This document shows positions 1 to 5,848 of a DNA stretch of 9,563 bases, piece after piece. This DNA is from Gammaproteobacteria bacterium. GTDB taxonomy: Bacteria > Pseudomonadota > Gammaproteobacteria > Berkiellales > Berkiellaceae. The notes beneath the pieces were generated by a model. It ran no database searches. It was not told where the DNA came from and saw only the letters and a list, made by a program, of their open reading frames with translations. The position numbers and the translations under genes were made by a program. Location of the stretch: positions 1 to 9,563 of the forward strand of contig VGTX01000026.1 in the NCBI GenBank assembly GCA_016874315.1, in the 5' to 3' direction. Each line of letters opens with the position of its first letter. The stretch's first letter is position 1.

Positions 1-49
1 TGTTTGGTTGATGGATTAAAATTTATTTATCATCATGTTATTCCTCTCA

Positions 50-1231
50 TTATGCAAATTGGCCCGCTACAAAACCAGAAGCCCATGCCCACTGAAAATT
101 ATAACCGCCTAGCCAACCAGTTACATCGACTACTTCACCGATAAAATATAAGCCAGGAACTTTAATGACTTCCATTGTTTTTGAAGAAAGTTCTTTGGTA
201 TCGAGTCCGCCTGCAGTCACTTCAGCTTTTCGGTAGCCTTCATTTCCTGCGATTTCGAGACAAAATACTTTGAATTGAGCGACAATTTTTCTAAGGGCTT
301 CATTTGAGAGGTCTGTAATAGATCTTGTCAGATCGGAGTTGCGCTCAGCAAAATAATCAACCAGTCTGTTAGGAAGGAGGGTTCTAAGATGACTGAGGGG
401 TGTTTTTTTACTTTTACGGTTGATCTTGAAAAATTCCTCGAGATTATCATACGGCAATAAATCAATCTGAATTGTATGGGGTGCACTTTCTGGCTCTAAA
501 TAAGAAGAGATTTGTAATATCGCTGGACCACTTAATCCCCGATGTGTAATTAAAATATTTTCTAGAAAAACGCGTTTATTAAAAGAAACATATGCAGGTG
601 CGGATAGCCCACTCAGGCCTTTTAAAGCGCTCAGTTCTTCTTCATGGAGTAACAGAGGGACGAGAGCTGGCCTGGGTGGGATAATATTTAAATTAAATTG
701 CTCTGCAATTTTGTAGCCGAAATCGGATGCACCAATTTGAGGAATCGATAAACCGCCGGTAGCAATAACCAATGATTGCGATTCGAATGGGCCTAATGAG
801 GTTTTTAAGTAAAACTTACGATCGGCCCCCTTCTCCAATTCAGAGATCGTGCACTGTGTTTTGATCTCAACATGATATTGATGTGCAAGGTCTAAAAACA
901 TTTGAATGATTTGCTGTGCAGAATGATCGCAAAATAGTTGACCAAGCGTTTTTTCATGGTAACTGATATTATCCGATGGCTTATAGCGTGCTAATGCTGA
1001 CCGCACAAAATGTGGATTATCAGATAGGTATTGTGCAGGCGTTGTGTGAATATTTGTAAAATTACAACGACCACCTCCTGAAATTCGAATTTTCTCACCG
1101 ATTTTTGTGGTGTGTTCAAGAAGGAGTGTTCGTCGACCTCTTTTTCCACACTCCACAGCAGCCATAAGCCCAGCGGCTCCTGCCCCAATAATAATAACAT
1201 CATATGAATTTGAAAAATCGGAGCTCTGCAT
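50..1231 (-). CDS. NAD(P)/FAD-dependent oxidoreductase, HI0933/YhiN family
   Basis: Predicted soluble flavoprotein of 393 residues, the usual length for the HI0933-like (YhiN) family. The N-terminal Rossmann fold carries the dinucleotide-binding motif GAGAAG at residues 16-21. It is followed by the family signature KIRISGGGRCNFTN at about 47-60, an ATGG strand at 157-160 and THRGLSGPAIL at 229-239. The C-terminal FAD-closing block lies at about 360-386 and includes GEVVDVTGWLGGYN. All of these are seen directly, so the family call is secure and the gene looks intact. The physiological substrate of this family is not well established, and none can be deduced here. The ATG at 1229-1231 has no clear Shine-Dalgarno sequence. 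It was chosen because the protein starts about 10 residues before the Rossmann strand, as in relatives. It is transcribed divergently from the DUF188 gene at 1402. Confidence 0.93.
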   Translation of the reverse strand: MQSSDFSNSYDVIIIGAGAAGLMAAVECGKRGRRTLLLEHTTKIGEKIRISGGGRCNFTNIHTTPAQYLSDNPHFVRSALARYKPSDNISYHEKTLGQLFCDHSAQQIIQMFLDLAHQYHVEIKTQCTISELEKGADRKFYLKTSLGPFESQSLVIATGGLSIPQIGASDFGYKIAEQFNLNIIPPRPALVPLLLHEEELSALKGLSGLSAPAYVSFNKRVFLENILITHRGLSGPAILQISSYLEPESAPHTIQIDLLPYDNLEEFFKINRKSKKTPLSHLRTLLPNRLVDYFAERNSDLTRSITDLSNEALRKIVAQFKVFCLEIAGNEGYRKAEVTAGGLDTKELSSKTMEVIKVPGLYFIGEVVDVTGWLGGYNFQWAWASGFVAGQFA

Positions 1232-1274
1232 AAATAATATCAGCTAGTAATAATCAAAAGGTATCTAATCGGAT

Positions 1275-1283
1275 ATTCTATCA
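1275..1283 (-). promoter_or_regulatory. possible extended -10 promoter of the flavoprotein gene
   Basis: On the minus strand the sequence reads TGA-TAGAAT, which matches the extended -10 pattern TGnTATAAT at all but one base. It lies about 44 bases upstream of the flavoprotein ATG. No good -35 hexamer is present at the usual distance, so the call relies on the extended -10 alone. Confidence 0.3.
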
Positions 1284-1401
1284 CATGAAGTGCACAACGT
1301 CTTTTCTCGGGCGAAGTTTAAAAATAAAATGGTTCTCAAATAGAATCATCGTGATAACATGGAATGCAATCAATAAAAGAAATTTCTAAGCTTTATATAA
1401 C

Positions 1402-1857
1402 ATGATTATTTGGATTGATGGGGATGCATGCCCTAATAAAATAAAAGAATTGATTTTTCGAACAGCTATCAGGCTCAATATATGTGCTTATCTTGTATCA
1501 AATCATTTAAGCGCAATACCTCCATCACCGTATATAAAGTATGTGCAGGTGCCTCAGGGTTTCGATCAGGCTGATAACTATATTATGCAACATGTGAAAA
1601 AAAATCAGTTAGTCATCACAAATGATATTATCCTTGCCGATCGAGTCGTGCGCGAAAATGCATTAGCCTTGAACACTAGGGGAAAGCTATATTCTGCGAA
1701 TAATATTAATCAAATTTTGGCAATCAGAAATTTGAATGAAACGCTCAGGGAAAGCGGTATGATTAGCTCAAAAGAATCATCGCTTAGTGCGATGGATATT
1801 AAAAACTTTGCAAATATATTCGATAAAATCATCACTCAGCTCATGAAAAACTCTTAA
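1402..1857 (+). CDS. YaiI/YqxD family protein (DUF188)
   Basis: A 151-residue protein, full length for the UPF0178/DUF188 family. The defining motif WIDGDACP is at residues 4-11. GFDQADNYI at 53-61, VITNDIILADRVV at 71-83, NTRGKLY at 91-97 and MDIKNFANIFDKII at 131-144 are the other conserved blocks. The family has a PIN-like alpha/beta fold with clustered acidic residues (here D6, D8 and the D56/D75 region). It is suspected to act on nucleic acid, but its biochemical role is not established. The protein is predicted cytoplasmic with no signal peptide or membrane helix. The ATG at 1402 is the only start that retains the N-terminal DGDACP strand; no clear ribosome binding site precedes it. No convincing terminator follows, only a run of eight T at 1878-1885 without a good stem. 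Confidence 0.92.
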   Translation: MIIWIDGDACPNKIKELIFRTAIRLNICAYLVSNHLSAIPPSPYIKYVQVPQGFDQADNYIMQHVKKNQLVITNDIILADRVVRENALALNTRGKLYSANNINQILAIRNLNETLRESGMISSKESSLSAMDIKNFANIFDKIITQLMKNS

Positions 1858-1980
1858 TTCAAGGGAGTGAACTGCTATTTTTTTTAAATCCCATATCTTA
1901 ACGAGACATTTTTAAAAAACGCTAACACTCACATTAAAAAATCGAAATTCTATCCTACATATAGAGCAGAATCACTCCAA

Positions 1981-1985
1981 AAGGA
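1981..1985 (+). promoter_or_regulatory. ribosome binding site deciding the start of the membrane-protein gene
   Basis: AAGGA is the clearest Shine-Dalgarno sequence in the window. It lies 1 base before the ATG at 1987, which is too close, but 7 bases before the in-frame ATG at 1993, which is ideal. This favours 1993 as the true start. Confidence 0.6.
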
Positions 1986-1992
1986 TATGAAT

Positions 1993-2427
1993 ATGAATGG
2001 TAATTTAAAAAATCAGAAAATAATGGATAAGAGCCCAGCAATCACCTTTATGGCTGTAGGGGCATTCGCAATGGTTGCGGGAATAGCATTTTCTTTCACA
2101 GGGGTCGGATTATTATTGGGAGGATCTATTGCGTTGATTGGTGCCACTTATTTTTGGATGGGAATGCGCACATTTATTAACGATCATTCTGTAAAAAATC
2201 GTGTAGATTTGAGCTTTATTACCGGTGCATCGTTGACTGCACTCATAATTGGATTCAATCCAGTCTTTATTATCACCGTGGCTGCTGTCACAGGACTGTC
2301 TTTATCTTATGATAAATTTTTCTCAAATACGTTGAAAGAGCATAAGGCCGCGACTATCCACGATGACTCATTCTTACCCAATGATGATGGGATTGTCAAA
2401 ACCCAAACAAAGAGAAAGCTAAAATAA
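1993..2427 (+). CDS. small multi-spanning membrane protein, unknown function
   Basis: I do not recognise a family. From the preferred ATG at 1993 the protein has 144 residues; an ATG two codons earlier (1987) would give 146. A short polar N-terminus is followed by hydrophobic helices at about 16-36 and 37-58, rich in Gly, Ala and Phe. A long hydrophobic stretch at about 74-104 could be one long or two short helices. The remaining C-terminus of about 40 residues is hydrophilic, with an acidic patch (HDDSFLPNDD) and a basic end (KRKLK). It is predicted to be an inner-membrane protein with 3-4 helices. It lies 98 bases upstream of the double-glycine peptide gene on the same strand, but that gene has its own promoter, so co-transcription is uncertain. 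A role as partner or immunity protein is only speculation. Confidence 0.75.
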   Translation: MNGNLKNQKIMDKSPAITFMAVGAFAMVAGIAFSFTGVGLLLGGSIALIGATYFWMGMRTFINDHSVKNRVDLSFITGASLTALIIGFNPVFIITVAAVTGLSLSYDKFFSNTLKEHKAATIHDDSFLPNDDGIVKTQTKRKLK

Positions 2428-2462
2428 TTCTTTAAATTCAATAGGATAAATCAATAAATGCA

Positions 2463-2490
2463 TTGACACTTTGAGTTTTTATGATTTAAT
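2463..2490 (+). promoter_or_regulatory. strong sigma70-type promoter of the double-glycine peptide gene
   Basis: A perfect -35 TTGACA (2463-2468) is separated by 16 bases from -10 TTTAAT (2485-2490, 5 of 6 matches). This places the transcript start near 2497, about 29 bases before the ATG at 2526. An overlapping alternative is TTGAGT (2471-2476), an 18-base gap and TATTAT (2495-2500). The first is the best consensus-spaced promoter in the window. Confidence 0.6.
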
Positions 2491-2512
2491 ATCGTATTAT
2501 CAATATGATATT
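2488..2512. repeat. operator-like inverted repeat over the -10/+1 region
   Basis: The 11-base arms AATATCGTATT and AATATGATATT are reverse complements except at one position, separated by the three bases ATC. The palindrome begins inside the -10 hexamer of the promoter ahead of the 111-residue protein and ends 13 bases before its ATG. This is where a repressor dimer would block RNA polymerase. The sequence is AT-rich, which raises the chance of coincidence, and no regulator gene lies nearby. Confidence 0.45.
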
Positions 2513-2525
2513 GCGGTAAATAAAT

Positions 2526-2861
2526 ATGAAACAGCTAAGCCAGAAAGCACTCAGCTCATGCACTGGGGGGTATTCTAAGACAGCACAGGTAGATTTCTCT
2601 TATACCCATTCGAAAATTGAACATAGTTTTGGAGAAAGCTGTGTCATGTATTTTCAAGGAGATAGTAAGCGCCCTACATTAGTCGTTGGGGAATTTTCTG
2701 GAGTGCATATCCATCCTAGCATGTTTTCTGATGCCGATCGGGATAAAATGATTGCAGCAGGTATTGATGGAAACATGTATGCCACAAGTCGTCAATATCG
2801 TGTGTATACAACTGGTCAAAATTCTGGTGTGATTGAGCTCACGTGTTTCTTTGATAATTAA
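2526..2861 (+). CDS. predicted secreted peptide precursor with double-glycine leader
   Basis: A 111-residue protein with no family that I recognise. Its first 15 residues, MKQLSQKALSSCTGG, fit the double-glycine leader pattern LSxxELxxIxGG. L at -12, S at -11, L at -7 and Gly-Gly at -2/-1 match; Ala replaces Glu at -8 and Cys replaces Ile at -4. The length and layout resemble the 15-residue leader of microcin V (MRTLTLNELDSVSGG). Cleavage after G15 would release a 96-residue product rich in Tyr, Ser, His and Gly. That product has just two cysteines (C39 and C107), which could form a disulfide. It has no hydrophobic helix, unlike typical pore-forming microcins, so the activity is unknown. Leaders of this kind are normally cut by an ABC exporter with a C39 peptidase domain, which is not in this window. 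The ATG at 2526 is preceded only by a weak GCGGTAA. A promoter, a palindrome and a terminator frame it as a single-gene unit. Confidence 0.75.
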   Translation: MKQLSQKALSSCTGGYSKTAQVDFSYTHSKIEHSFGESCVMYFQGDSKRPTLVVGEFSGVHIHPSMFSDADRDKMIAAGIDGNMYATSRQYRVYTTGQNSGVIELTCFFDN

Positions 2862-2889
2862 GCATCCGACTTCTTAACGCAGTAATATT

Positions 2890-2924
2890 AAAAAATAGCC
2901 TGCATTAAGATACGGCTACTTTTT
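2890..2924 (+). terminator. rho-independent terminator, potentially bidirectional
   Basis: The stem TAGCC (2896-2900) and GGCTA (2914-2918) encloses a 13-base loop. It is followed by CTTTTT and preceded by a run of A (2890-2895) that pairs with the T-run. It lies 29 bases after the stop of the peptide gene and separates it from the MFS gene. The loop is somewhat long. Confidence 0.6.
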
Positions 2925-2954
2925 ATGAAAATTTCTTTTATAGGGGTTGTTCAT

Positions 2955-2960
2955 TATAAT
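2955..2960 (+). promoter_or_regulatory. possible -10 box of the MFS transporter gene
   Basis: A perfect TATAAT lies just past the terminator. No good -35 box sits 16-18 bases upstream (TTTCTT-like sequence only). If used, transcription would begin near 2967, at or beside the annotated ATG. That would give either a leaderless message or translation from the second ATG at 2994. Confidence 0.35.
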
Positions 2961-2966
2961 TGAAGA

Positions 2967-4232
2967 ATGAACGAGAAATTACGGTCATATTTCATGAATG
3001 AACAATTCAAATCCTATTATCCTTTAATAGGATGGTTTTTTTTAACATCATTTTTTTTCCTACATTATTTTATACGTGTTTCTCCAAACTTTATTAATTT
3101 CGCGCTTATTCAGCAATACGGCATCTCTCTTAAGCATATAGGCTGGCTTTCAACTGCTTATTTTCTAACATATACACTAGCTCAAATACCAATCGGGTAT
3201 TTATTGCAGCGATATTCCATTTTACACCTCACGGGAATTGCATCCATACTATGTGGCGTTTCAGTATTAGCGATTATTAATTCACAGAGTTATTATCATG
3301 TGCTTATTGGCTATATGTGTTATGCGTTTTTTGGTGCATTTGCCTTACTCGGTGCAATATCTTACGTAAGTCTTCATATCACTCATAAAAAGGCCATGTT
3401 GATTGGACTGACGCAAGCAGCGGGAATGGCTGGTGGTTGTATGGCAAGCTATCTCATATCCCATGAATTGGAATTTTATCCTTGGCAAATTGTTCTAGAA
3501 CAATTTATCTGGCCAATGATTTTTGTCGGGTTTATTGTTTTAATGATGCCACAGGCTAAATTTTCAGAATTAAGCCATTCAGAGTCCGCGACCGATCGTA
3601 AAAAAGATCTGCGCTCCCATATTAAGATATATCAATCATCATATACATGGGTAAATGCTCTATATGCTGCGAGCATATACTCACCTTTTATGCTATTGAC
3701 CCAAAGTGGGATTGGTAAAAGCATGATTCAAAGTATCCATGGACACTCGAGTTTAGAAAGTGGCACAGCGCTTTCTATGATTTTTATAGGGTGGATGATA
3801 GGAGGACCTTTATTTGGCTATCTTTCTGACCGATTTGCACCTGTAAAAATGATGAAGTTTGCAGCATTCTCTAGCGCAATTTTATTGTTGATCATCCTTA
3901 AAGCTCCACTTGGATTGAATCATTTAATGCTTGTGCTTTTTTGTTTTGGCTTATGTAATCCAGGCTTAATTAGCGCGTACGCTTATGCTGCTACTCTACA
4001 TGGAAGAGAGTATGCAAGCATTTTAGTTGCATTAACAAATATGTCCGCAGTATTGCTGGGGGCTGTTTTAAGTGGCATCCTACCGAATATATTGGAGCAT
4101 ATGGCTCATCCCGATTTTATTGCGGGGGTGCCTTATTACACTGCTGCTGCATATCAGAAAGTAATTGGACTGCCCATCATGTTTTCGATATGTTGCGCCT
4201 ATATGAGTGCTTATTATCTCGATCGAACCTAA
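2967..4232 (+). CDS. MFS transporter, 12 predicted membrane helices
   Basis: A 421-residue permease of the major facilitator superfamily. Hydrophobic helices fall at about 19-39, 57-78, 86-104, 112-133, 143-163 and 177-195. A polar cytoplasmic loop follows (195-225), then six more helices from about 230 to 417. MFS motif A appears in both halves: a degenerate GYLLQRY at 77-83 between helices 2 and 3, and GYLSDRF at 284-290 between helices 8 and 9. The opening region resembles the sugar-phosphate or galactonate-permease-like MFS proteins common in Legionella and Coxiella. The substrate cannot be predicted and could be an organic anion, a sugar derivative or another metabolite. The start is uncertain: no Shine-Dalgarno precedes 2967, and an in-frame ATG at 2994 is the other candidate. 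The two starts head near-duplicate nine-residue stretches (MNEKLRSYF, MNEQFKSYY). The gene sits between a terminator and a palindrome and appears to be a single transcription unit. Confidence 0.9.
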   Translation: MNEKLRSYFMNEQFKSYYPLIGWFFLTSFFFLHYFIRVSPNFINFALIQQYGISLKHIGWLSTAYFLTYTLAQIPIGYLLQRYSILHLTGIASILCGVSVLAIINSQSYYHVLIGYMCYAFFGAFALLGAISYVSLHITHKKAMLIGLTQAAGMAGGCMASYLISHELEFYPWQIVLEQFIWPMIFVGFIVLMMPQAKFSELSHSESATDRKKDLRSHIKIYQSSYTWVNALYAASIYSPFMLLTQSGIGKSMIQSIHGHSSLESGTALSMIFIGWMIGGPLFGYLSDRFAPVKMMKFAAFSSAILLLIILKAPLGLNHLMLVLFCFGLCNPGLISAYAYAATLHGREYASILVALTNMSAVLLGAVLSGILPNILEHMAHPDFIAGVPYYTAAAYQKVIGLPIMFSICCAYMSAYYLDRT

Positions 4233-4270
4233 TGATGCAATTTTTATAATCACTGCTTTCAATAATTTGA

Positions 4271-4302
4271 AAAACATATACTACATAGTTGGTATATGTT
4301 TT
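4271..4302. repeat. perfect 11-base inverted repeat before the 135-residue gene
   Basis: AAAACATATAC (4271-4281) and GTATATGTTTT (4292-4302) are exact reverse complements around a 10-base loop. The element ends 13 bases before the ATG at 4316. It could be an operator or an mRNA leader hairpin. It could also act as a weak terminator of the MFS gene, because the right arm ends in four T, but the stem has only two G/C pairs per arm. A perfect TATAAT lies upstream at 4245-4250. Confidence 0.5.
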
Positions 4303-4315
4303 GAAGTGGCTTTCT

Positions 4316-4723
4316 ATGGACTCTGATTATACAAAATTAAACCAACTCATTATGGATATTCAATCAAGTGATTATATCGATCCAGAAAATTTGTTATGGC
4401 GGAATCCTGAATCACTCATTTTATCCCAAAGCCTGCAAAATCCAACTCAAAATGTGACTGCAAATTTGTTTAATATGCTATTAAAGCAGTACCCTATGAT
4501 GACTGAAGAGCAAAGACGACATCAACTTCCTTTAACACTCAGATTAATTGCCAATCAACTTTTTTCGGCGCATAAAAACGTACAAGGTGCGCATGAATTG
4601 CTATTACAGGCATTAAGTACTCGCTTTAAGATCGCGCTAGATGTGTTACAGCGCATAGAAAATGGAATATCCGAAGACATGCTCGGGACTCATAAAAATA
4701 TTTTAAAAAAATCCCGAAAGTAA
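4316..4723 (+). CDS. hypothetical helical protein, unknown function
   Basis: I do not recognise a family. From the ATG at 4316 it encodes 135 residues. An in-frame TTG at 4289 would add nine, but it lies inside the loop of the inverted repeat and has no ribosome binding site. A weak GAAGTGG at 4303-4309 precedes the ATG with suitable spacing. The protein is hydrophilic and mostly helical by eye. It has no membrane helix, signal peptide or cysteine, and ends in a basic stretch (KKSRK). Gln, Leu and Asn are frequent. The sequence reads as a clean coding frame with no internal stops. The gene is convergent with the epimerase gene downstream; the 92 bases between them hold no good terminator. It is 83 bases after the MFS gene, so co-transcription with it is possible. 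Confidence 0.7.
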   Translation: MDSDYTKLNQLIMDIQSSDYIDPENLLWRNPESLILSQSLQNPTQNVTANLFNMLLKQYPMMTEEQRRHQLPLTLRLIANQLFSAHKNVQGAHELLLQALSTRFKIALDVLQRIENGISEDMLGTHKNILKKSRK

Positions 4724-4815
4724 TGATCCGCTATTTATCGTAGTCTGATTACTTACTATAAATAATATTTAGAAATGTTCTTATCTGGTAAAAGCCCTTT
4801 AATAGAGTATGTTGT

Positions 4816-5784
4816 TTAATGATGAAACTTTTTAAAAAAAGATCTAATAACAGCTCTAATGAGAATTTTTAAAAGAACTCTTATATTAAGACATGTAGCG
4901 ACGAGATTCTTGAAATAAATTCTTATATGACTTGTAGAGTCAATTTCTTCTTGAAGCCCTATTTCATAAGTTGGATATTTCCATTTTATCTCAAGAGCAT
5001 TTTTTATTTTGCTAGAGTCAATTTTTTTATCATCCTGATAAAACTCTTTCATTCTTGCAGATAATACTGCATTTTCCAAAGAATGCTCTTCAAGTGGTGG
5101 TCTTTTTAAGAGTTTTGCAGCAAATTGCTGCACATCCGCTGCAGGTGCTGGTCGATCGTCGCTACAGTTGTAAATCTCTCCAGGTGTTGGGTTTTGCATT
5201 GACTTCAAGATTGCAGAGCATAAATCATGTATATGAATTCTAGAAAAACAAATTGAGCTTCGTACTGCATGAGTCACGCGATCATTTTTAATATCTTCTA
5301 ACGCATTTCTTGTAGGTCCATAAATACCTGCTGCTCGAAAAATATGAATAGGAAGTCTATGCGATTCATATAGCACTTTCCACTGCTGTTCCACTTTGAG
5401 TCTTAATATGCCTGTCTCAGAAGATGGGTGGCATGCACTTTCTTCATTGACCCATGCACCATCATAATTTCCATAGACGCTTGTTGCAGAAATATATCCA
5501 ATCCAACGTGCATTTGTTTGCAAAAGTTCATCTTGATATTGAGCTAGTACTGGGTCGGACTGAGTTTTTAGATCTGGAGGAACTGTGCTGATAATGCAGG
5601 ATGCTTCTCGAAGGGCTTCAGAAATTTTTGTGTGATTATGAAAATCAATCAGGGTATATGGACAGTTTTCTGGTAATAATAATGATGGCCGACGTGTTGC
5701 AAAGGTCACTTCCCAGCCATTTTCTATGCACATTTGAGCAAGAAAATGGCCGACATAACCTAAACCAAAAATGAAAACACGCAT
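4816..5784 (-). CDS. NAD-dependent epimerase/dehydratase-like protein (YeeZ-type atypical SDR)
   Basis: A predicted cytoplasmic Rossmann-fold protein of 322 residues. The NAD(P)-binding motif GLGYVG is at residues 7-12, right at the N-terminus, which supports the ATG at 5782-5784. Further family blocks are ISATSVYGN at 98-106, FRAAGIYGPTRN at 149-160 and RIHIHDLC at 182-189. The classical YxxxK active-site spacing after Y104 is absent, as in YeeZ-like atypical SDR proteins, so catalysis is uncertain and no substrate can be named. The family-like sequence ends near residue 284. Residues 285-322 form a basic, hydrophobic tail (for example IRVLLKILIRAVIRSFFKKF) not usual for YeeZ, which is about 274 residues. 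It starts 60 bases downstream of the 1043-residue gene on the same strand, with a palindrome and a candidate promoter between. No ribosome binding site is visible. Confidence 0.85.
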   Translation of the reverse strand: MRVFIFGLGYVGHFLAQMCIENGWEVTFATRRPSLLLPENCPYTLIDFHNHTKISEALREASCIISTVPPDLKTQSDPVLAQYQDELLQTNARWIGYISATSVYGNYDGAWVNEESACHPSSETGILRLKVEQQWKVLYESHRLPIHIFRAAGIYGPTRNALEDIKNDRVTHAVRSSICFSRIHIHDLCSAILKSMQNPTPGEIYNCSDDRPAPAADVQQFAAKLLKRPPLEEHSLENAVLSARMKEFYQDDKKIDSSKIKNALEIKWKYPTYEIGLQEEIDSTSHIRIYFKNLVATCLNIRVLLKILIRAVIRSFFKKFHH

Positions 5785-5790
5785 AGCACG

Positions 5791-5828
5791 ACATATATAT
5801 CAGAAAATGAGTTCCCTGATATATATGT
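5791..5828. repeat. perfect 13-base inverted repeat before the epimerase gene
   Basis: ACATATATATCAG (5791-5803) and CTGATATATATGT (5816-5828) are exact reverse complements around a 12-base loop. The element fills most of the 60-base gap between the 1043-residue gene and the epimerase gene and ends 6 bases before the epimerase ATG. No T-run follows in the direction of transcription, so a simple terminator is unlikely. It could be an operator, since it covers a candidate -10 box, or an mRNA hairpin limiting ribosome access. Confidence 0.55.
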
Positions 5829-5848
5829 GACTGCGCTATTTTTGTCAA
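5820..5848 (-). promoter_or_regulatory. candidate promoter of the epimerase gene
   Basis: On the minus strand a perfect -35 TTGACA (5843-5848) overlaps the TGA stop of the 1043-residue gene. It is followed after 17 bases by TATATA (5820-5825, 4 of 6 matches to -10), which lies inside the inverted repeat. Confidence 0.45.

Noticed and set aside
991..1203. Minus-strand open frame of 70 codons
   Set aside because: It lies wholly inside the well-supported flavoprotein gene in another frame, and its translation is low-complexity with no family features.
1318..1346. Possible promoter TTAAAA - 17 - TAGAAT for the DUF188 gene
   Set aside because: Only 4 of 6 and 5 of 6 matches in an AT-rich gap, with no other support. 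Too weak to annotate.
1858..1900. Possible terminator after the DUF188 gene
   Set aside because: There is a run of eight T at 1878-1885, but I could not find a stable stem directly before it.
1936..1970. Possible promoter of the membrane-protein gene near TATCCT/TATAGA
   Set aside because: Neither hexamer pair is well spaced or close to consensus.
4080..4277. Minus-strand open frame of 65 codons
   Set aside because: Antisense to the end of the MFS gene, which has strong family evidence. No promoter or protein features of its own.
4724..4815. Convergent gap with the AT-only palindrome TAAATA-A-TATTTA
   Set aside because: Short and made only of A and T, as expected by chance. No G/C stem and no terminator.
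5055..5243. Plus-strand open frame of 62 codons
   Set aside because: Antisense shadow within the epimerase gene.
5645..5848. Minus-strand open frame of 67 codons
   Set aside because: Overlaps the Rossmann-fold start of the epimerase in another frame. The GLGYVG-containing frame is clearly the real one.
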